DNA of 64,000 nt from Spirochaetaceae bacterium (GCA_017453745.1 JAFTEH010000069.1:1-64000); one strand, 5' to 3'; shown: positions 19,759 to 28,498, counted from the stretch's first letter. Translations and numbers: made by a program. Notes: a model not told the origin generated them from the letters alone.

Positions 19759-19774
19759 TTTACATGCCCTTTTT

Positions 19775-19803
19775 AGTATAACATTTTTTTCGGATACTTG
19801 CAA
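19775..19803 (-). promoter_or_regulatory. Promoter of the coiled-coil gene
   Basis: TTGCAA (19803-19798), 17 bp, TATACT (19780-19775) on the minus strand. It leaves a leader of about 10 nt before the ATG at 19758. Confidence 0.6.
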
Positions 19804-19965
19804 TTATGGTGGTATAGGTCATACGGACTCATATTCGCTAACGCTACTCGGTTCGTTGGAAACTTTGTTGCAAATAACGCTTCTTGACTTATTTATAGAG
19901 CAATGGACGGATTGGCTCAACTCTAACGAGTTTCGCTTTTGTACAGTGAGTGCTATTCGTGCATG

Positions 19966-20023
19966 GCCTGACTGTCATGCTTGCAACTTACCTGATGGCA
20001 CTCAAGATAGACAAGTGTTAGGC
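19966..20023. other. attC-like imperfect palindrome
   Basis: GCCTGAC-TGTC at the left and GACA-AGT-GTTAGGC at the right are 58 bp end to end. The outer arms resemble integron R'' and R' boxes (GTTAGGC fits GTTRRRY), with a second inner pair inside, as in folded attC sites. No integrase is in the window. The rest of 19804-20125 holds no gene that I can support. Confidence 0.35.
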
Positions 20024-20125
20024 AGACCACACTTAAAATAGGCACGAGCCAATCCGTGTATAATGATTATATTGGTTGATCCTTTCGAGTTACGCTCTTT
20101 TACTACTCTGTATACAGATAGCTAT

Positions 20126-21478
20126 CTACGGGGTAATACATAGAGCGGGAACTATACCAAGGCGAGCATTAGATTCGCCATAAACATATTGCCCCCAGAT
20201 TTTACCGTCACAGTCAACATAATAACCAGAATTTTTAAAACCTCTGTCTGGTGAACGAAGTGAATACTCTACGCCTGTGTTTTCAGTATTCCATTTTCGT
20301 ACATAAGTTGCTAAGGCAAAGTCAGTAGGATGTCTTATCCGTGAAGATTCGTCAGCAAACCAAGATGTGTTTTTCCCTTCCACAAGGCTCAACAAAAAAA
20401 CTTTGTCATTTGTATTTTCACACAAATAGCCATTACTCTCATGGCCAACGCTTGCTAGTGAATTATCCACTTCCACTTGCATAATACGGTTTTGGGCTTG
20501 TGAGTTAAAAGCCGTTTGGAAAAAGCCCTTGTTCAAATATTCATCAGAATCAGCAGAATGGTCAAAATCGATATTCTTGTTATAGGTTAAACCATTTAAC
20601 CAAGCTCGAATTTTACTGTGCTTGTAGTTGTTTGGAGAAATAGACTTACCATCTATTAGTCTTTCGTGATAAATGTCATAAAATGGTACATTACCCATAA
20701 CCGCTGTTTCAGAAAATAAAGTTTTTTTCTCTGTCGTTTCTTCCAGTATTCGCCATTTGAGTTGCTCAACCTTAAAGAATTTATAGGAGTTACTTTCAGC
20801 TTTTTGTGGAAGCGTTCCATCGCTATACGCATATTCGGGCCTTGTATTAAATGCGTTTTCCAAGATCTTCACATAATAACAACCATCATCCCCTACACAA
20901 TACGAAAACATACCAACTTGTTTTGTGTTTCTGTCTTGGACTTTTACGGCTTCGCTCTTGATGGTTTGCGGCCAATTACCAAACAACACATACTTTCCAG
21001 TTGTCCCTACGCTGCCGTCTGTTCCCGCTGGCAACTCCACCAAAGTTTCGACTAAGTCGTTAGCACTCCAGCGTGCCACAACATTTACCGTAAAAGTGTC
21101 GATGCAGGTAACACCATCTTCGGCATAGGTGACGGTTACTTGCTTGCCGGTGGCTAGGCTTGAAAAGTCGGCATCGGTCGAATAAGTCGTAACTTCTTTT
21201 TCGCTTCCGTCGGAATACCTTGCTGTTACGGTAATATCACCCGGTTCTATAGTATTACCAAGAAGATAGTCGTCAAGGTAGTTTTGTGTAACTGAAATAG
21301 AAACCAAAGTTGGTTTAGGCACAATGCCGCCGCCATTTCCCGAACCACCAGTTGAACCTCCTGTTCCTGTGCCATCGCCTGTAGTGCTTCCGCTTGTACC
21401 ATTGCCAGAACTTTGTGGGCAAGCAACTAAAATAATCGCTAGAATCGCTAGCAACAAGACTTTTAATTTTGTCTTCAT
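20126..21478 (-). CDS. DUF6273 lipoprotein with Big_3 domain
   Basis: A 450-residue exported lipoprotein. The signal peptide ends at lipobox ILVAC; then come a Gly/Ser/Thr linker (residues 22-55), a bacterial Ig-like (Big_3-type) domain at about 57-140 and a C-terminal DUF6273 domain from about 155 onward. DUF6273 resembles C-type-lectin-like ligand-binding folds; this copy ends in the typical VPAL(C)I pattern. A surface binding role is likely, its partner unknown. TTTGAGGAG precedes the ATG and two-hairpin element copy 2 lies upstream. A fragment of a related gene remains at 25594. Confidence 0.8.
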   Translation of the reverse strand: MKTKLKVLLLAILAIILVACPQSSGNGTSGSTTGDGTGTGGSTGGSGNGGGIVPKPTLVSISVTQNYLDDYLLGNTIEPGDITVTARYSDGSEKEVTTYSTDADFSSLATGKQVTVTYAEDGVTCIDTFTVNVVARWSANDLVETLVELPAGTDGSVGTTGKYVLFGNWPQTIKSEAVKVQDRNTKQVGMFSYCVGDDGCYYVKILENAFNTRPEYAYSDGTLPQKAESNSYKFFKVEQLKWRILEETTEKKTLFSETAVMGNVPFYDIYHERLIDGKSISPNNYKHSKIRAWLNGLTYNKNIDFDHSADSDEYLNKGFFQTAFNSQAQNRIMQVEVDNSLASVGHESNGYLCENTNDKVFLLSLVEGKNTSWFADESSRIRHPTDFALATYVRKWNTENTGVEYSLRSPDRGFKNSGYYVDCDGKIWGQYVYGESNARLGIVPALCITP

Positions 21479-21506
21479 GCCTTTCTCCTCAAAAAAAATG
21501 TGTTTT

Positions 21507-21551
21507 AGGTGGGGGCTGTCAAGCCCCCACCTACCTGTAGTATACTACAGG
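21507..21551 (-). repeat. Two-hairpin element, copy 2
   Basis: In gene direction: CAAAAA, 18-bp palindrome with core AGTATACT (21534-21551), then an 11-bp stem with a 4-nt loop (21507-21532) rich in G/C and including TTGACA, then an A/T run and GAGGAG before the lipoprotein ATG. Confidence 0.7.
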
Positions 21552-21689
21552 CGATTTTTGAGGAGTAATCATAGGTAACCTCACCCTTTAGGACAGCCAA
21601 AGACTTGGTGGTGTTGAAAGCGACAAAAGACATTCCAAGGGTATAATAAATCTTTTAATAAAATGAGATGACAATGGGGAATTTTTGGT

Positions 21690-22217
21690 TTAAGACTTCC
21701 TAAATGTAAAATTCATCCGAAACTCTCTAATGATGTTTTTATCGGTGTATATTTTTATTAGGATTGTATATTCGCCATCGGGATCGGTTTCGTCCAAGCT
21801 CCATCCATAGTTTTGAGAAGCGAGATAAAAAAGGTCGCCCCTTTTTGGTTGCTGTTTACACAAAAAAAGTTTTTCGCCTTTAAACTTGGAGCGCATGTTA
21901 TGAGGCTTTACCAATTCGCAATCATAATAAATCGGATAGCTACTTTGGTTGCGAATTGCATAGACAATAAAAGGGGCTATCGAATTATTTTCTAAGGAAA
22001 CCGTCCGAGTTGATTTAGTAATGGGTGCTTTATTTTCTGGTACAGAATTCCAATTGTTAATAGCGGCTTTTAAGTCGTTTACTAAAATAACAAGCACATC
22101 AATCGATTCATCAGCGAATTGAGCAGTCCCCGTTGTTGAAATAGTAGCATCTTGTAATGAAACACAACTCGCCAAAAACAAACTAAGCAAAACAAAAATA
22201 AAACAAAATTTCTTCAT
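21690..22217 (-). CDS. Lipoprotein of unknown function
   Basis: 175 residues: MKK, hydrophobic core, lipobox LASC near residue 18, then a folded domain with alternating hydrophobic residues that suggests beta structure. GAGAGG precedes the ATG. Two-hairpin element copy 3 lies upstream, as in the neighbouring lipoprotein gene, so the two may share control. I do not recognise the family. Confidence 0.72.
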   Translation of the reverse strand: MKKFCFIFVLLSLFLASCVSLQDATISTTGTAQFADESIDVLVILVNDLKAAINNWNSVPENKAPITKSTRTVSLENNSIAPFIVYAIRNQSSYPIYYDCELVKPHNMRSKFKGEKLFLCKQQPKRGDLFYLASQNYGWSLDETDPDGEYTILIKIYTDKNIIREFRMNFTFRKS

Positions 22218-22247
22218 TTCAATCCTCTCAAGTTAAAATCACAAATG

Positions 22248-22291
22248 AGTTGGGGCTGTCAAGTCCCAACTAAATGTAGTATACTACATTT
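22248..22291 (-). repeat. Two-hairpin element, copy 3
   Basis: In gene direction: 20-bp palindrome with core AGTATACT (22272-22291), then a 10-bp stem (22248-22271) with one G-T wobble, loop GTCA on the plus strand, and TTGACA at the loop. An A-rich run precedes the palindrome. Confidence 0.68.
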
Positions 22292-22445
22292 TTTTAAAAT
22301 GATTGCTTCGTCTTTCAACTCCGCTCAAGACTCACCATAATGGACAAATCATGGCAAGCGAGTAAACCGATCTACCGTAAACTTGCATGCAATCTATCCG
22401 CATACAGACAAATAGCTACACATCGTAATCCGTTAAGTTCTCATC

Positions 22446-22766
22446 CTAGATATTTATAGTATATCGTTTTTTTGAGCCACGACCTATTATTTTAATGAGT
22501 CTTGCGTTTTCCATTTGTTTCATCAATACAAAGCTTCGCGTTTTCTTTACTCCTAAAAGTTCTTGCACTTGCTCATCAGTAATTTCTTTATGCTGCAAGA
22601 TATAATCAAGAACTTTTTGCATTTGCGGAGTAAGCTCTGTTCTCGGGGCTTGATGTACCTTGCCTTACATAAACGCCACCAGTATTCGCAAAGGCGATTA
22701 CTTCTTTATATATATATCCTCAGTAAATTTTTCCTTAAACTCAGTACCTTCAGTTTCAATAAGCAT
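22446..22766 (-). pseudogene. AlbA-domain regulator, internally deleted
   Basis: The start reads GTEFKEKFTEDIYKE and VIAFANTGG, the beginning of an AlbA_2/Schlafen-like ATP-binding regulator. The sequence then jumps to VRQGTSSPEN and a C-terminal winged helix (LTPQMQKVLDYILQHKEITD onward) that ends in KRYTINI. Most of the middle is gone, and a frameshift separates the first 19 codons. An intact relative would have about 450 residues. The promoter with operators upstream is still in place. Confidence 0.75.
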
Positions 22767-22791
22767 TTACCCTAAGCCTCACTTTAATGAT

Positions 22792-22850
22792 ATTATACAT
22801 GTGAATATTCACTTTTTCAAGAGTGAATGAATATTAAGTGAATATTCACT
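22792..22850 (-). promoter_or_regulatory. Promoter with two palindromic operators
   Basis: On the minus strand TTGAAA (22820-22815), 17 bp, TATAAT (22797-22792). GTGAATATTCAC (22801-22812) fills the spacer and a second site AGTGAATATTCACT (22837-22850) lies upstream. A repressor bound here would block RNA polymerase. The deleted regulator downstream may once have been autoregulated. Confidence 0.7.
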
Positions 22851-22890
22851 CGAGCTATGAATTTCACTGAATATTGAATTTGACTTGAGG

Positions 22891-23100
22891 CGTTATTGCG
22901 TTAGATTGCTTCGGTCACTTTGTTCCTCGCAATGACGGCGGAAGGCTCGTCATTGGCGAGCCTTGCCATCAAATATAGAGGGCAAGGCGAAGTAATCTAT
23001 CGTAACCAGCATTTAGTACGTGAGATTGCTTCGGTCACTTTGTTCCTCGCAATGACGGCGTTTAATCGTCATTGCGAGCCGTAGGCGAAGCAATCTAACC
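22891..23100. repeat. REP-like palindromic repeats
   Basis: Two copies of an imperfect palindrome built on AGATTGCTTCGGTCACTTTG, TCCTCGCAATGACGG and the reverse CGTCATTGCGAGCC...GCGAAGCAATCT. They fill the gap before 23170. The same family occurs at 24288-24655, 30346-30382 and 37215-37280. Confidence 0.75.
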
Positions 23101-23169
23101 ACAAAGATTGCACCCTACTAGAAAAAACTAAAAATTTATGCTAGAATGAAACTGTAAGAGGAGTGAACC

Positions 23170-23787
23170 ATGGATAGTAAAGCACTTTACAGTCTTTCGT
23201 ATGGGGTTTTTGTGCTGGGCTCAAAAATGAACGACAAGATAAACGCCTGTATCACAAACACTTGTATGCAAGTTGCATCGGAGCCGCTTCGGGTGGCGAT
23301 TTCGGTTTTGAACCAAAATTACACTTGCGAAATGATAAAGCAAAGCGGCTGTTTTGCCTTGTCGATTTTGGAAAAAAAAGCACCGTTTGAAGTCATCAAG
23401 CGTTTCGGGTATCAGAGTGGTAGAACAGCGGATAAGTTTGCAGGTTTTGAGTTTGAAGCGGACAAAAACGGTTGCCCTTATATAACAGCGAATGTTTGTG
23501 CGGTTTTGAGTTGCAAGGTTTTGTCGGTGGCTGACCTAGGGACACACTCCTTGTTTGTAGCGGAAATCGAGGACGCAAAGGTGCTTAGTTCTAACGAGCC
23601 CATGACTTACGCCTATTACCAATCTAACATCAAACCAAAAACCAAAATTGAATCAAACAAAAAGATAATCGGATGGCGATGCAAAATTTGTGGCTATGAA
23701 TACGAAGGAGCGGAATTGCCTGCCGATTACAAGTGCCCTCTGTGTGGCCATCCTGTTGGTGATTTCGAGCCGATATATGAGGAGTAG
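23170..23787 (+). CDS. Flavin reductase-rubredoxin fusion (Hrb-like)
   Basis: 205 residues: an N-terminal FMN-binding flavin reductase-like domain (about 1-155) fused to a C-terminal rubredoxin with CKICGYEYEG and CPLCGHPVGDFEPIYE. Such high-molecular-weight rubredoxins pass electrons to flavodiiron proteins that reduce oxygen or nitric oxide in anaerobes. GAGGAG precedes the ATG. The protein is cytoplasmic and fits an anaerobic host. Confidence 0.88.
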   Translation: MDSKALYSLSYGVFVLGSKMNDKINACITNTCMQVASEPLRVAISVLNQNYTCEMIKQSGCFALSILEKKAPFEVIKRFGYQSGRTADKFAGFEFEADKNGCPYITANVCAVLSCKVLSVADLGTHSLFVAEIEDAKVLSSNEPMTYAYYQSNIKPKTKIESNKKIIGWRCKICGYEYEGAELPADYKCPLCGHPVGDFEPIYEE

Positions 23788-23835
23788 GCATCCGCGTCGT
23801 TTGATAGGGCGATACTGTACCAAAAGGAGCCGCAC

Positions 23836-24282
23836 ATGCCGTACGATTTAACTCGCTTCAAAAGAGCCCAAGAGCGTGACTATGAAACAGCCCTTACTGA
23901 AATCCGCACAGGTGCAAAACAGAGCCACTGGATGTGGTATATTTTTCCGCAAATCAAAGGACTTGGCTTTAGCGAGGTCGCTGACTACTACGGGCTCGAC
24001 GGCGTTGATGAGGCTTCAGCCTACCTTGCAGACGACTTGCTTCGTTCACGCTTGGTGGAAATCTCTGAAAGCCTTCTTTCTCTTGAATCTAATGACCCTG
24101 GGCAAGTGCTGGGGTACCCTGATGATTTGAAGTTGCGTTCTTCCATGACCATCTTTTTGGTTGCAGCCGAACAACTCAGGCGATACGAAAAAGCTGCACA
24201 AGTATTTCAAGCCGTATTGGATAAATTCTTTGACGGCAAAAAGGACGATAAGACATTGTCCATGTGTTTTCGGTTTCAGTAA
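23836..24282 (+). CDS. DUF1810 family protein
   Basis: 148 residues, close to the usual DUF1810 length. Family features are the start LTRFKRAQERDYETAL, the block HWMWYIFPQIKGLG and the later DLKLRSSMT. AAAGGAG precedes the ATG. The biochemical role of the family is not settled. It lies 48 bp after the rubredoxin gene on the same strand and may be co-transcribed. Confidence 0.88.
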   Translation: MPYDLTRFKRAQERDYETALTEIRTGAKQSHWMWYIFPQIKGLGFSEVADYYGLDGVDEASAYLADDLLRSRLVEISESLLSLESNDPGQVLGYPDDLKLRSSMTIFLVAAEQLRRYEKAAQVFQAVLDKFFDGKKDDKTLSMCFRFQ

Positions 24283-24287
24283 GCAAG

Positions 24288-24655
24288 GGAGATTGCTTCG
24301 GTCACTTCGTCCCTCGCAATGACGATTTACTCTCGTCATTGCGAGCCTTGCCATCAAATATAGGGGGCAAGGCGAAGCAATCTATCGTAAACAGCATTTA
24401 GTACGTTAGATTGCTTCGTCGTTTCACTCCTCGCAATGACGGTTTACTTTCGTCATTACGAGCCTTGCCATCAAATATAGAGGGCAAGGCAAAGCAATCT
24501 ATCGTAACCAGCATTTATTACGTGAGATTGCTTCGGTAGTAACAACGCTGTTTTGTGAGCCCGTTAGGGCGAGCAGCGTTAGCGTTTAAAGTCCGTGTGA
24601 TAATTTAATTACTAGAGATTGCTTCGGTCGATGCCACTCCCTCGCAATGACGTTG
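24288..24655. repeat. REP-like repeat cluster
   Basis: At least four copies or half-copies of the GATTGCTTCG...CTCGCAATGACG palindrome, with GTCATTGCGAGCCTTGCCATC in the reverse arms and the linker ATCGTAAACAGCATTTAGTACG repeated between them. No gene is seen in 24283-24743. Confidence 0.75.
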
Positions 24656-24743
24656 CCTAGTATGGCTTGCTCGCTGGTGACGGCTTTGTGCTTATTGTGC
24701 GTAAGTGAAGCAACTAGCCTTGTTTGCTCTTGAAAAAGTGGGT

Positions 24744-25229
24744 TTATTCATCAACTTCGTTTTTTATAAAGTTTATCACCTCATCAGAAATATAAAAATT
24801 ATTTGAGATTAGCTTTTCAATGATAATCGAAACATGATCGATAAGACCAAGTTTCTTGGCTTTTACAAGTACTCCTAGAGTTCCAGTTACATTAAGACCT
24901 AAAAACTTTGCAGTTTTTTTAGCCGCATTATCATCAATAATTACAAGGTCGGCTGTTGGTTCTTCTTGTGCTAAAATCATAACCTCAACTTCTCCATCAT
25001 GAAGTCGTGCTTGATACATTCGTTTTGAATTTGTATCTTTTATCTTCTTTACTAATATCCAATCAGAATGATTTTTAACAGCATGACAGGCTGAATCCTG
25101 CTTTGCTGTAATTTCACGAAAAACAGACTCGGGTATATAGATCTTTTTATACATTTCTTTTAGTAATTCCAGATACCCAATATTGCTTAGCACTATTAAA
25201 GGCGTAGAATTAACGACTACTTTATGCAT
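24744..25229 (-). CDS. PIN-like toxin, DUF3368 family
   Basis: 161 residues. The start VVVNSTPLIVLSNIGYLELL and the block VIIDDNAAKKTAKFLGLNVTG are typical of DUF3368 PIN-like nucleases, with acidic residues suited to metal binding. Such proteins pair with UPF0175 antitoxins, which is the gene just upstream; the two overlap by 8 bases. Likely an RNase toxin or a remnant partner of one. Complete length. Confidence 0.82.
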   Translation of the reverse strand: MHKVVVNSTPLIVLSNIGYLELLKEMYKKIYIPESVFREITAKQDSACHAVKNHSDWILVKKIKDTNSKRMYQARLHDGEVEVMILAQEEPTADLVIIDDNAAKKTAKFLGLNVTGTLGVLVKAKKLGLIDHVSIIIEKLISNNFYISDEVINFIKNEVDE

Positions 25230-25476
25230 TGTTTAGCTCGTTTTGAAATTCGCTTGCGTTATCGTATTGAAAGATAGAAATGTTGTTGCGTCCAAGATAT
25301 TTTATAAAGTCTTCTTCGCTCATTTCAGCGATTTGAGCACAATAGCCAATAGACACATGCAACCTTGTGTAATAATCCAACGCAATAGCTTTCCGTGCAA
25401 AATCTGTAGCTTGCATAGCATTCATACGCGTATCGTATAAAACTTCAGTCGGTATTTTTATGGATACTTCACACAT
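25222..25476 (-). CDS. UPF0175 family antitoxin
   Basis: 84 residues with the UPF0175 helix pattern ATDFARKAIALDYYTR and EMSEEDFIKYLGRNNISIF. The ATG at 25476 is chosen because GGAGG lies 8 bases before it; an in-frame start at 25491 lacks a site. It is likely a DNA-binding antitoxin that controls its own operon and neutralises the DUF3368 protein. Confidence 0.8.
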   Translation of the reverse strand: MCEVSIKIPTEVLYDTRMNAMQATDFARKAIALDYYTRLHVSIGYCAQIAEMSEEDFIKYLGRNNISIFQYDNASEFQNELNNA

Positions 25477-25593
25477 AAATCGAGCCTCCATGTGTATTGT
25501 ATCACAACTTGCCGCGATTAGTCAAGTATGCCCTTGATATTTTTATCGCCATCAGAACTCATTGTCTAAACCTCCATTGGATTGTATTATGGG

Positions 25594-25791
25594 TTATTCT
25601 ACCCACAACGCTGGGACGACTGAATTGCAAGTCACTGAAACAGAATCGATACTGATATAACCAGTTTGCTGGATACTGCGGACCGTATTGCCTGTAGTAT
25701 CATTTTTATTGCCAAGCGGTGAACGAAGCCACCAAACACATTCCCATTCACTTTCATTTGAATTTACATAATTATAAGATGCTACACCCAT
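25594..25791 (-). pseudogene. DUF6273 C-terminal fragment
   Basis: A 65-residue remnant with the WWLRSPLG and VVPALWVE blocks that end DUF6273 proteins such as that at 20126. There is no signal peptide or N-terminal domain. It is cut at about 25798, where it joins a fragment of an unrelated gene on the other strand, so a deletion or insertion junction lies there. Confidence 0.75.
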
Positions 25792-25800
25792 CGCAAAGGC

Positions 25801-26181
25801 AAGGAGTACCTAAAAAGCCTAGAAAAGTACTATGTGGCGGATATTGGCTTGAGGAATTTTATGCTTGGTAAAAAGGCTATGGATGTGGGGCATGTTCTAG
25901 AGAATGTGGTGTATTTAGAGCTTTTAAGGCGTGGCTTTAAGGTGTATATCGGGAAAATCGACGATATGGTGGTGGACTTTGTAGCACAAAACCAAAGCGG
26001 TAACACATACATACAAGTCGCCGCAAGTGTGCGAGATGAAGCTACCCTAAACCGAGAGCTTCGTTCACTTAGGGCAATCAAGGACAATTATCCTAAACTG
26101 CTTTTAACCCTCGACGAAGACCCCGACACCGACTACGATGGGATCCTCCGCACTAATGCCCTTGATTGGTTGATGGGGTAG
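25801..26181 (+). pseudogene. AAA ATPase (DUF4143) 3' fragment
   Basis: Frame with YLKSLEKYYVADIGLRNFML, ENVVYLELLRRGFKVYIGK and DFVAQNQSG: the C-terminal DUF4143 nuclease-like part of a DUF4143 AAA ATPase. The N-terminal ATPase half is missing. Its last 214 bp recur at 30761. A full-length but different family member lies at 37514. Confidence 0.8.
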
Positions 26182-26185
26182 GGGG
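25972..26185 (+). repeat. 214-bp direct repeat, left copy
   Basis: Matches 30761-30974 with about six differences by eye, in the same orientation. The two copies bracket about 4.6 kb that holds the lanthipeptide-like operon and a toxin-antitoxin remnant. Confidence 0.85.
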
Positions 26186-26535
26186 GGGATAGCACAAGTT
26201 TTGCGACGCCCAGCTTAAACCCATTCTTCTTTGTTTCCACACCAAATGATATGTGGCATTTTACACCTCACAAATGACACACTATATACTTTCTAAATGT
26301 ATCATGGTATGGAAGTATTCTATCACAATTCACGTAAAAATGTAAGTGGGAGGCTGTGGCATTGACGAGTTTGCTATAATCATAGGTTCGCATTAAACAG
26401 CTTTTCTTTTCCTGAAACCGAAACAATATATTTATTTTATGAGTGACATCTAATTCACCACTTGCTCTTGATAAATGTTATAATCTGTGTTTTATTAAAG
26501 CAAGCGGTAGTTGTAAAAAAAGTTTTAAAAACTAC
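26186..26535. other. Non-coding stretch before the lanthipeptide-like operon
   Basis: AT-rich with no supported gene. It contains a stray TTTGCTATAATCATA (around 26370), like the promoter of the methyltransferase at 40.5 kb, with no open frame after it. Confidence 0.4.
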
Positions 26536-26564
26536 TTGACAAAAATTTTAAAATATGCTAGAAT
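26536..26564 (+). promoter_or_regulatory. Promoter of the precursor peptide operon
   Basis: TTGACA (26536-26541), exactly 17 bp, TAGAAT (26559-26564). The -10 box is the first six bases of the first 18-bp repeat unit, and every unit carries TAGAATAGAAT again, so further -10-like boxes follow downstream. Confidence 0.75.
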
Positions 26565-26666
26565 AGAATCATCTCCTAGAATAGAATCATCTCCTAGAAT
26601 AGAATCATCTCCTAGAATAGAATCATCTCCTAGAATAGAATCATCTCCTAGAATAGAATCATCTCC
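26559..26666 (+). repeat. Six tandem 18-bp repeats in the 5' leader
   Basis: Unit TAGAATAGAATCATCTCC repeated six times without a mismatch. The array begins at the -10 box and forms the 5' leader before the peptide gene. Each unit holds CTCC, which can pair with GGAG of the ribosome site (26721-26725). Copy number could alter expression. The frame through it (ESSPRI repeats) is not a gene. Confidence 0.92.
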
Positions 26667-26734
26667 TAGAAGTTGCTTTTATGAAAGGAAAAGTTCTATT
26701 GTTATAGGGGAAATTTTTATGGAGGAAATGCCTT

Positions 26735-26857
26735 ATGAGCGAAGAAATTGTAACGGGCTTAGTTGAATTAGACTTTTCGTTTTTCGAAAATAATTTTTCT
26801 GGCCTTTGTATGGTAGTCTGTTCTTCAAAGGATTGTGCTACTGGTACATGTGACTAA
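26735..26857 (+). CDS. Candidate lanthipeptide-like precursor peptide
   Basis: A 40-residue peptide. GGAGG lies 10 bases before the ATG. The N-terminal part (residues 1-23) is acidic and hydrophobic, like a leader: SEEIVTGLVELDFSFFEN. The C-terminal part, from residue 24, is LCMVVCSSKDCATGTCD, with four Cys (25, 29, 34, 39) and Ser/Thr at 30, 31, 36 and 38. That is the composition expected of a lanthipeptide core. No GG cleavage motif is seen unless SG (22-23) serves. The dehydratase gene follows 69 bp later. Confidence 0.72.
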   Translation: MSEEIVTGLVELDFSFFENNFSGLCMVVCSSKDCATGTCD

Positions 26858-26866
26858 AAAAAGTCT

Positions 26867-26895
26867 AGCTACATTCTTTCTTTAAGAATGTAGCT
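26867..26895 (+). terminator. Hairpin after the precursor gene
   Basis: AGCTACATTCTT (26867-26878) pairs perfectly with AAGAATGTAGCT (26884-26895). The following T-run is short, so this is probably a partial terminator or RNA-stabilising hairpin that gives more precursor than enzyme. Confidence 0.7.
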
Positions 26896-26926
26896 CTTCT
26901 TAATGTATATATAGTTTTTAGCTCAT

Positions 26927-28498
26927 ATGAATGTAAAAATGATTACTGGTCTTATAGAAGATAAACGTCAAGATTTTTATCTTAGTTATTTTTTTTCAGA
27001 TGAAAAATTAAATCAAAGTATTATATCAATTTCTAATTATGTTAAGGATTATCAGTTTAATTTGATAAAAAAAATTGAATCATTTATCATACCAAGTATT
27101 GCTAAACTTATTTTCCAAAAAAAACAATTAAACGAAAAAAATATATATAGAAATTATTTCACTTCACCCTATACTGATTTATTAATGGATCTTAATAATA
27201 ATTTACTAGATTCTATAAAACTAGATATAAATAATTTTGTTAAAATAACATCAAATAGTATTGAAAAGGCAATTTGTGATTTGAAATCACTAAAACTTAT
27301 AAAGGACGGCAACGATATTGAAGAAATAAATATTGAACTTGGAGATTTGCATTCAACTACTCTCATGTCTTTATTGGTTAGTCTTCGAAATGGATATAAG
27401 ATGTTTTTAAAACCGACACCATGTGAGGCTGCAAACTGTTTTTATGCGGTATGCGATGGATTAAACCTTAAGTACATAAGAAAACAATCACTATTTACGA
27501 CAAATAATTTTATAATTACTGATTTCTTAGAGTATAATAAGTGTGTAGACTCTCCATCTGATTTTTATAAAAACAGTGGTTCATTAATGGCAGTATCTAC
27601 AGCTTTGAATTTAACAGATATACACTTAGAAAATTTACTTGCCCACTCTGGTTTACCTGTAATTTTAGATTTTGAATCACTTTTTACATTTCAGAATAAT
27701 ATCGAAAATATTACTTCTTCAAATTTAGACAAGGAAGATTTTTCCGATGTTGAATCTACATTATTTATAGAAAAGTTTGATGAAAAAAGACAACAACGGA
27801 ATTTTATTTCAGCATTGCAAGGTGGTGAGGTAAGAAATAAAAGCTATTTACACCCTTTTGTTATAAATGATGGTACTGATGATTTTACAGTAAAATATCG
27901 TAAGCTAAGTAATTATAAATCGCATAATAGAATCTATGATTCTGATGGTAAAGTTTATCGTAGTGAAAATTATTTAGATGTTATATTAGAGTCATACAGT
28001 GAAACATTTGAATCTTTAATAGAAAATAAAACAAAAATAAAAGCTCTCCTTTCTGAAGATTATATTGATAGTTTTAGATATAGATACATTGTAAGACCAA
28101 CTGCATTTTATCACTTTCTGCAAGTAAGAAGCTGGCAACCAGTTGAATTTGATAATTTGGATAATTATTGGAAAGTGGTTGTTGAAAAATTAAATAATGA
28201 TATGCTACTATTTTTTGATGAAAATGCAAAAGAAAAAATTATAGCAAGTGAAATACGCGCGTTAAAAAAAGGTTTAATTCCTTTTTTCTATAGAGATGGA
28301 AAATCCACTAATCTTTTTGACTTTGAAAATAATGAAATAAAAGATGTTTTTCAAAAATCTATTTATTCTTGCGTTCAAACAAAACTAAATAAAATAGATA
28401 AGAACTATATTGACAAAAATTTAAAAGCGATAAAAAAATGTTTAATGAGCTCTAAAAATATTAATCAAAATGAATTAAATATCGGGTGGATTCAATGA
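26927..28498 (+). CDS. LanM-type dehydratase without a cyclase domain
   Basis: 523 residues covering only the dehydratase half (DUF4135) of class II lanthipeptide synthetases, which normally reach about 900-1100 with a LanC cyclase. Kinase-like residues are present: GDLH (D140, H142), the Lys in MFLKPTP, TDIHLEN (D231, H233, N236) and LDFESLF (D248). The elimination motif VRPTAFYHFL lies at about 389-398. It should phosphorylate and dehydrate Ser/Thr of the upstream peptide. There is no LanC zinc site, so rings would need another enzyme or form on their own. The stop overlaps the transporter ATG. Confidence 0.88.
   Translation: MNVKMITGLIEDKRQDFYLSYFFSDEKLNQSIISISNYVKDYQFNLIKKIESFIIPSIAKLIFQKKQLNEKNIYRNYFTSPYTDLLMDLNNNLLDSIKLDINNFVKITSNSIEKAICDLKSLKLIKDGNDIEEINIELGDLHSTTLMSLLVSLRNGYKMFLKPTPCEAANCFYAVCDGLNLKYIRKQSLFTTNNFIITDFLEYNKCVDSPSDFYKNSGSLMAVSTALNLTDIHLENLLAHSGLPVILDFESLFTFQNNIENITSSNLDKEDFSDVESTLFIEKFDEKRQQRNFISALQGGEVRNKSYLHPFVINDGTDDFTVKYRKLSNYKSHNRIYDSDGKVYRSENYLDVILESYSETFESLIENKTKIKALLSEDYIDSFRYRYIVRPTAFYHFLQVRSWQPVEFDNLDNYWKVVVEKLNNDMLLFFDENAKEKIIASEIRALKKGLIPFFYRDGKSTNLFDFENNEIKDVFQKSIYSCVQTKLNKIDKNYIDKNLKAIKKCLMSSKNINQNELNIGWIQ

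Noticed and set aside
22891-24655. REP-like copies as a degenerate CRISPR array
   Set aside because: The units are imperfect palindromes in both orientations with irregular spacing and shared linkers, and lack unique spacers.
26559-26666. Tandem repeats as a small CRISPR array
   Set aside because: Units are 18 bp, directly adjacent with no spacers, so this is a minisatellite.
26443-26766. A 107-codon frame with ESSPRI repeats
   Set aside because: It is the 18-bp tandem repeat read in frame (18 is a multiple of 3). It has no ribosome site and overlaps the promoter and the better-supported peptide gene.
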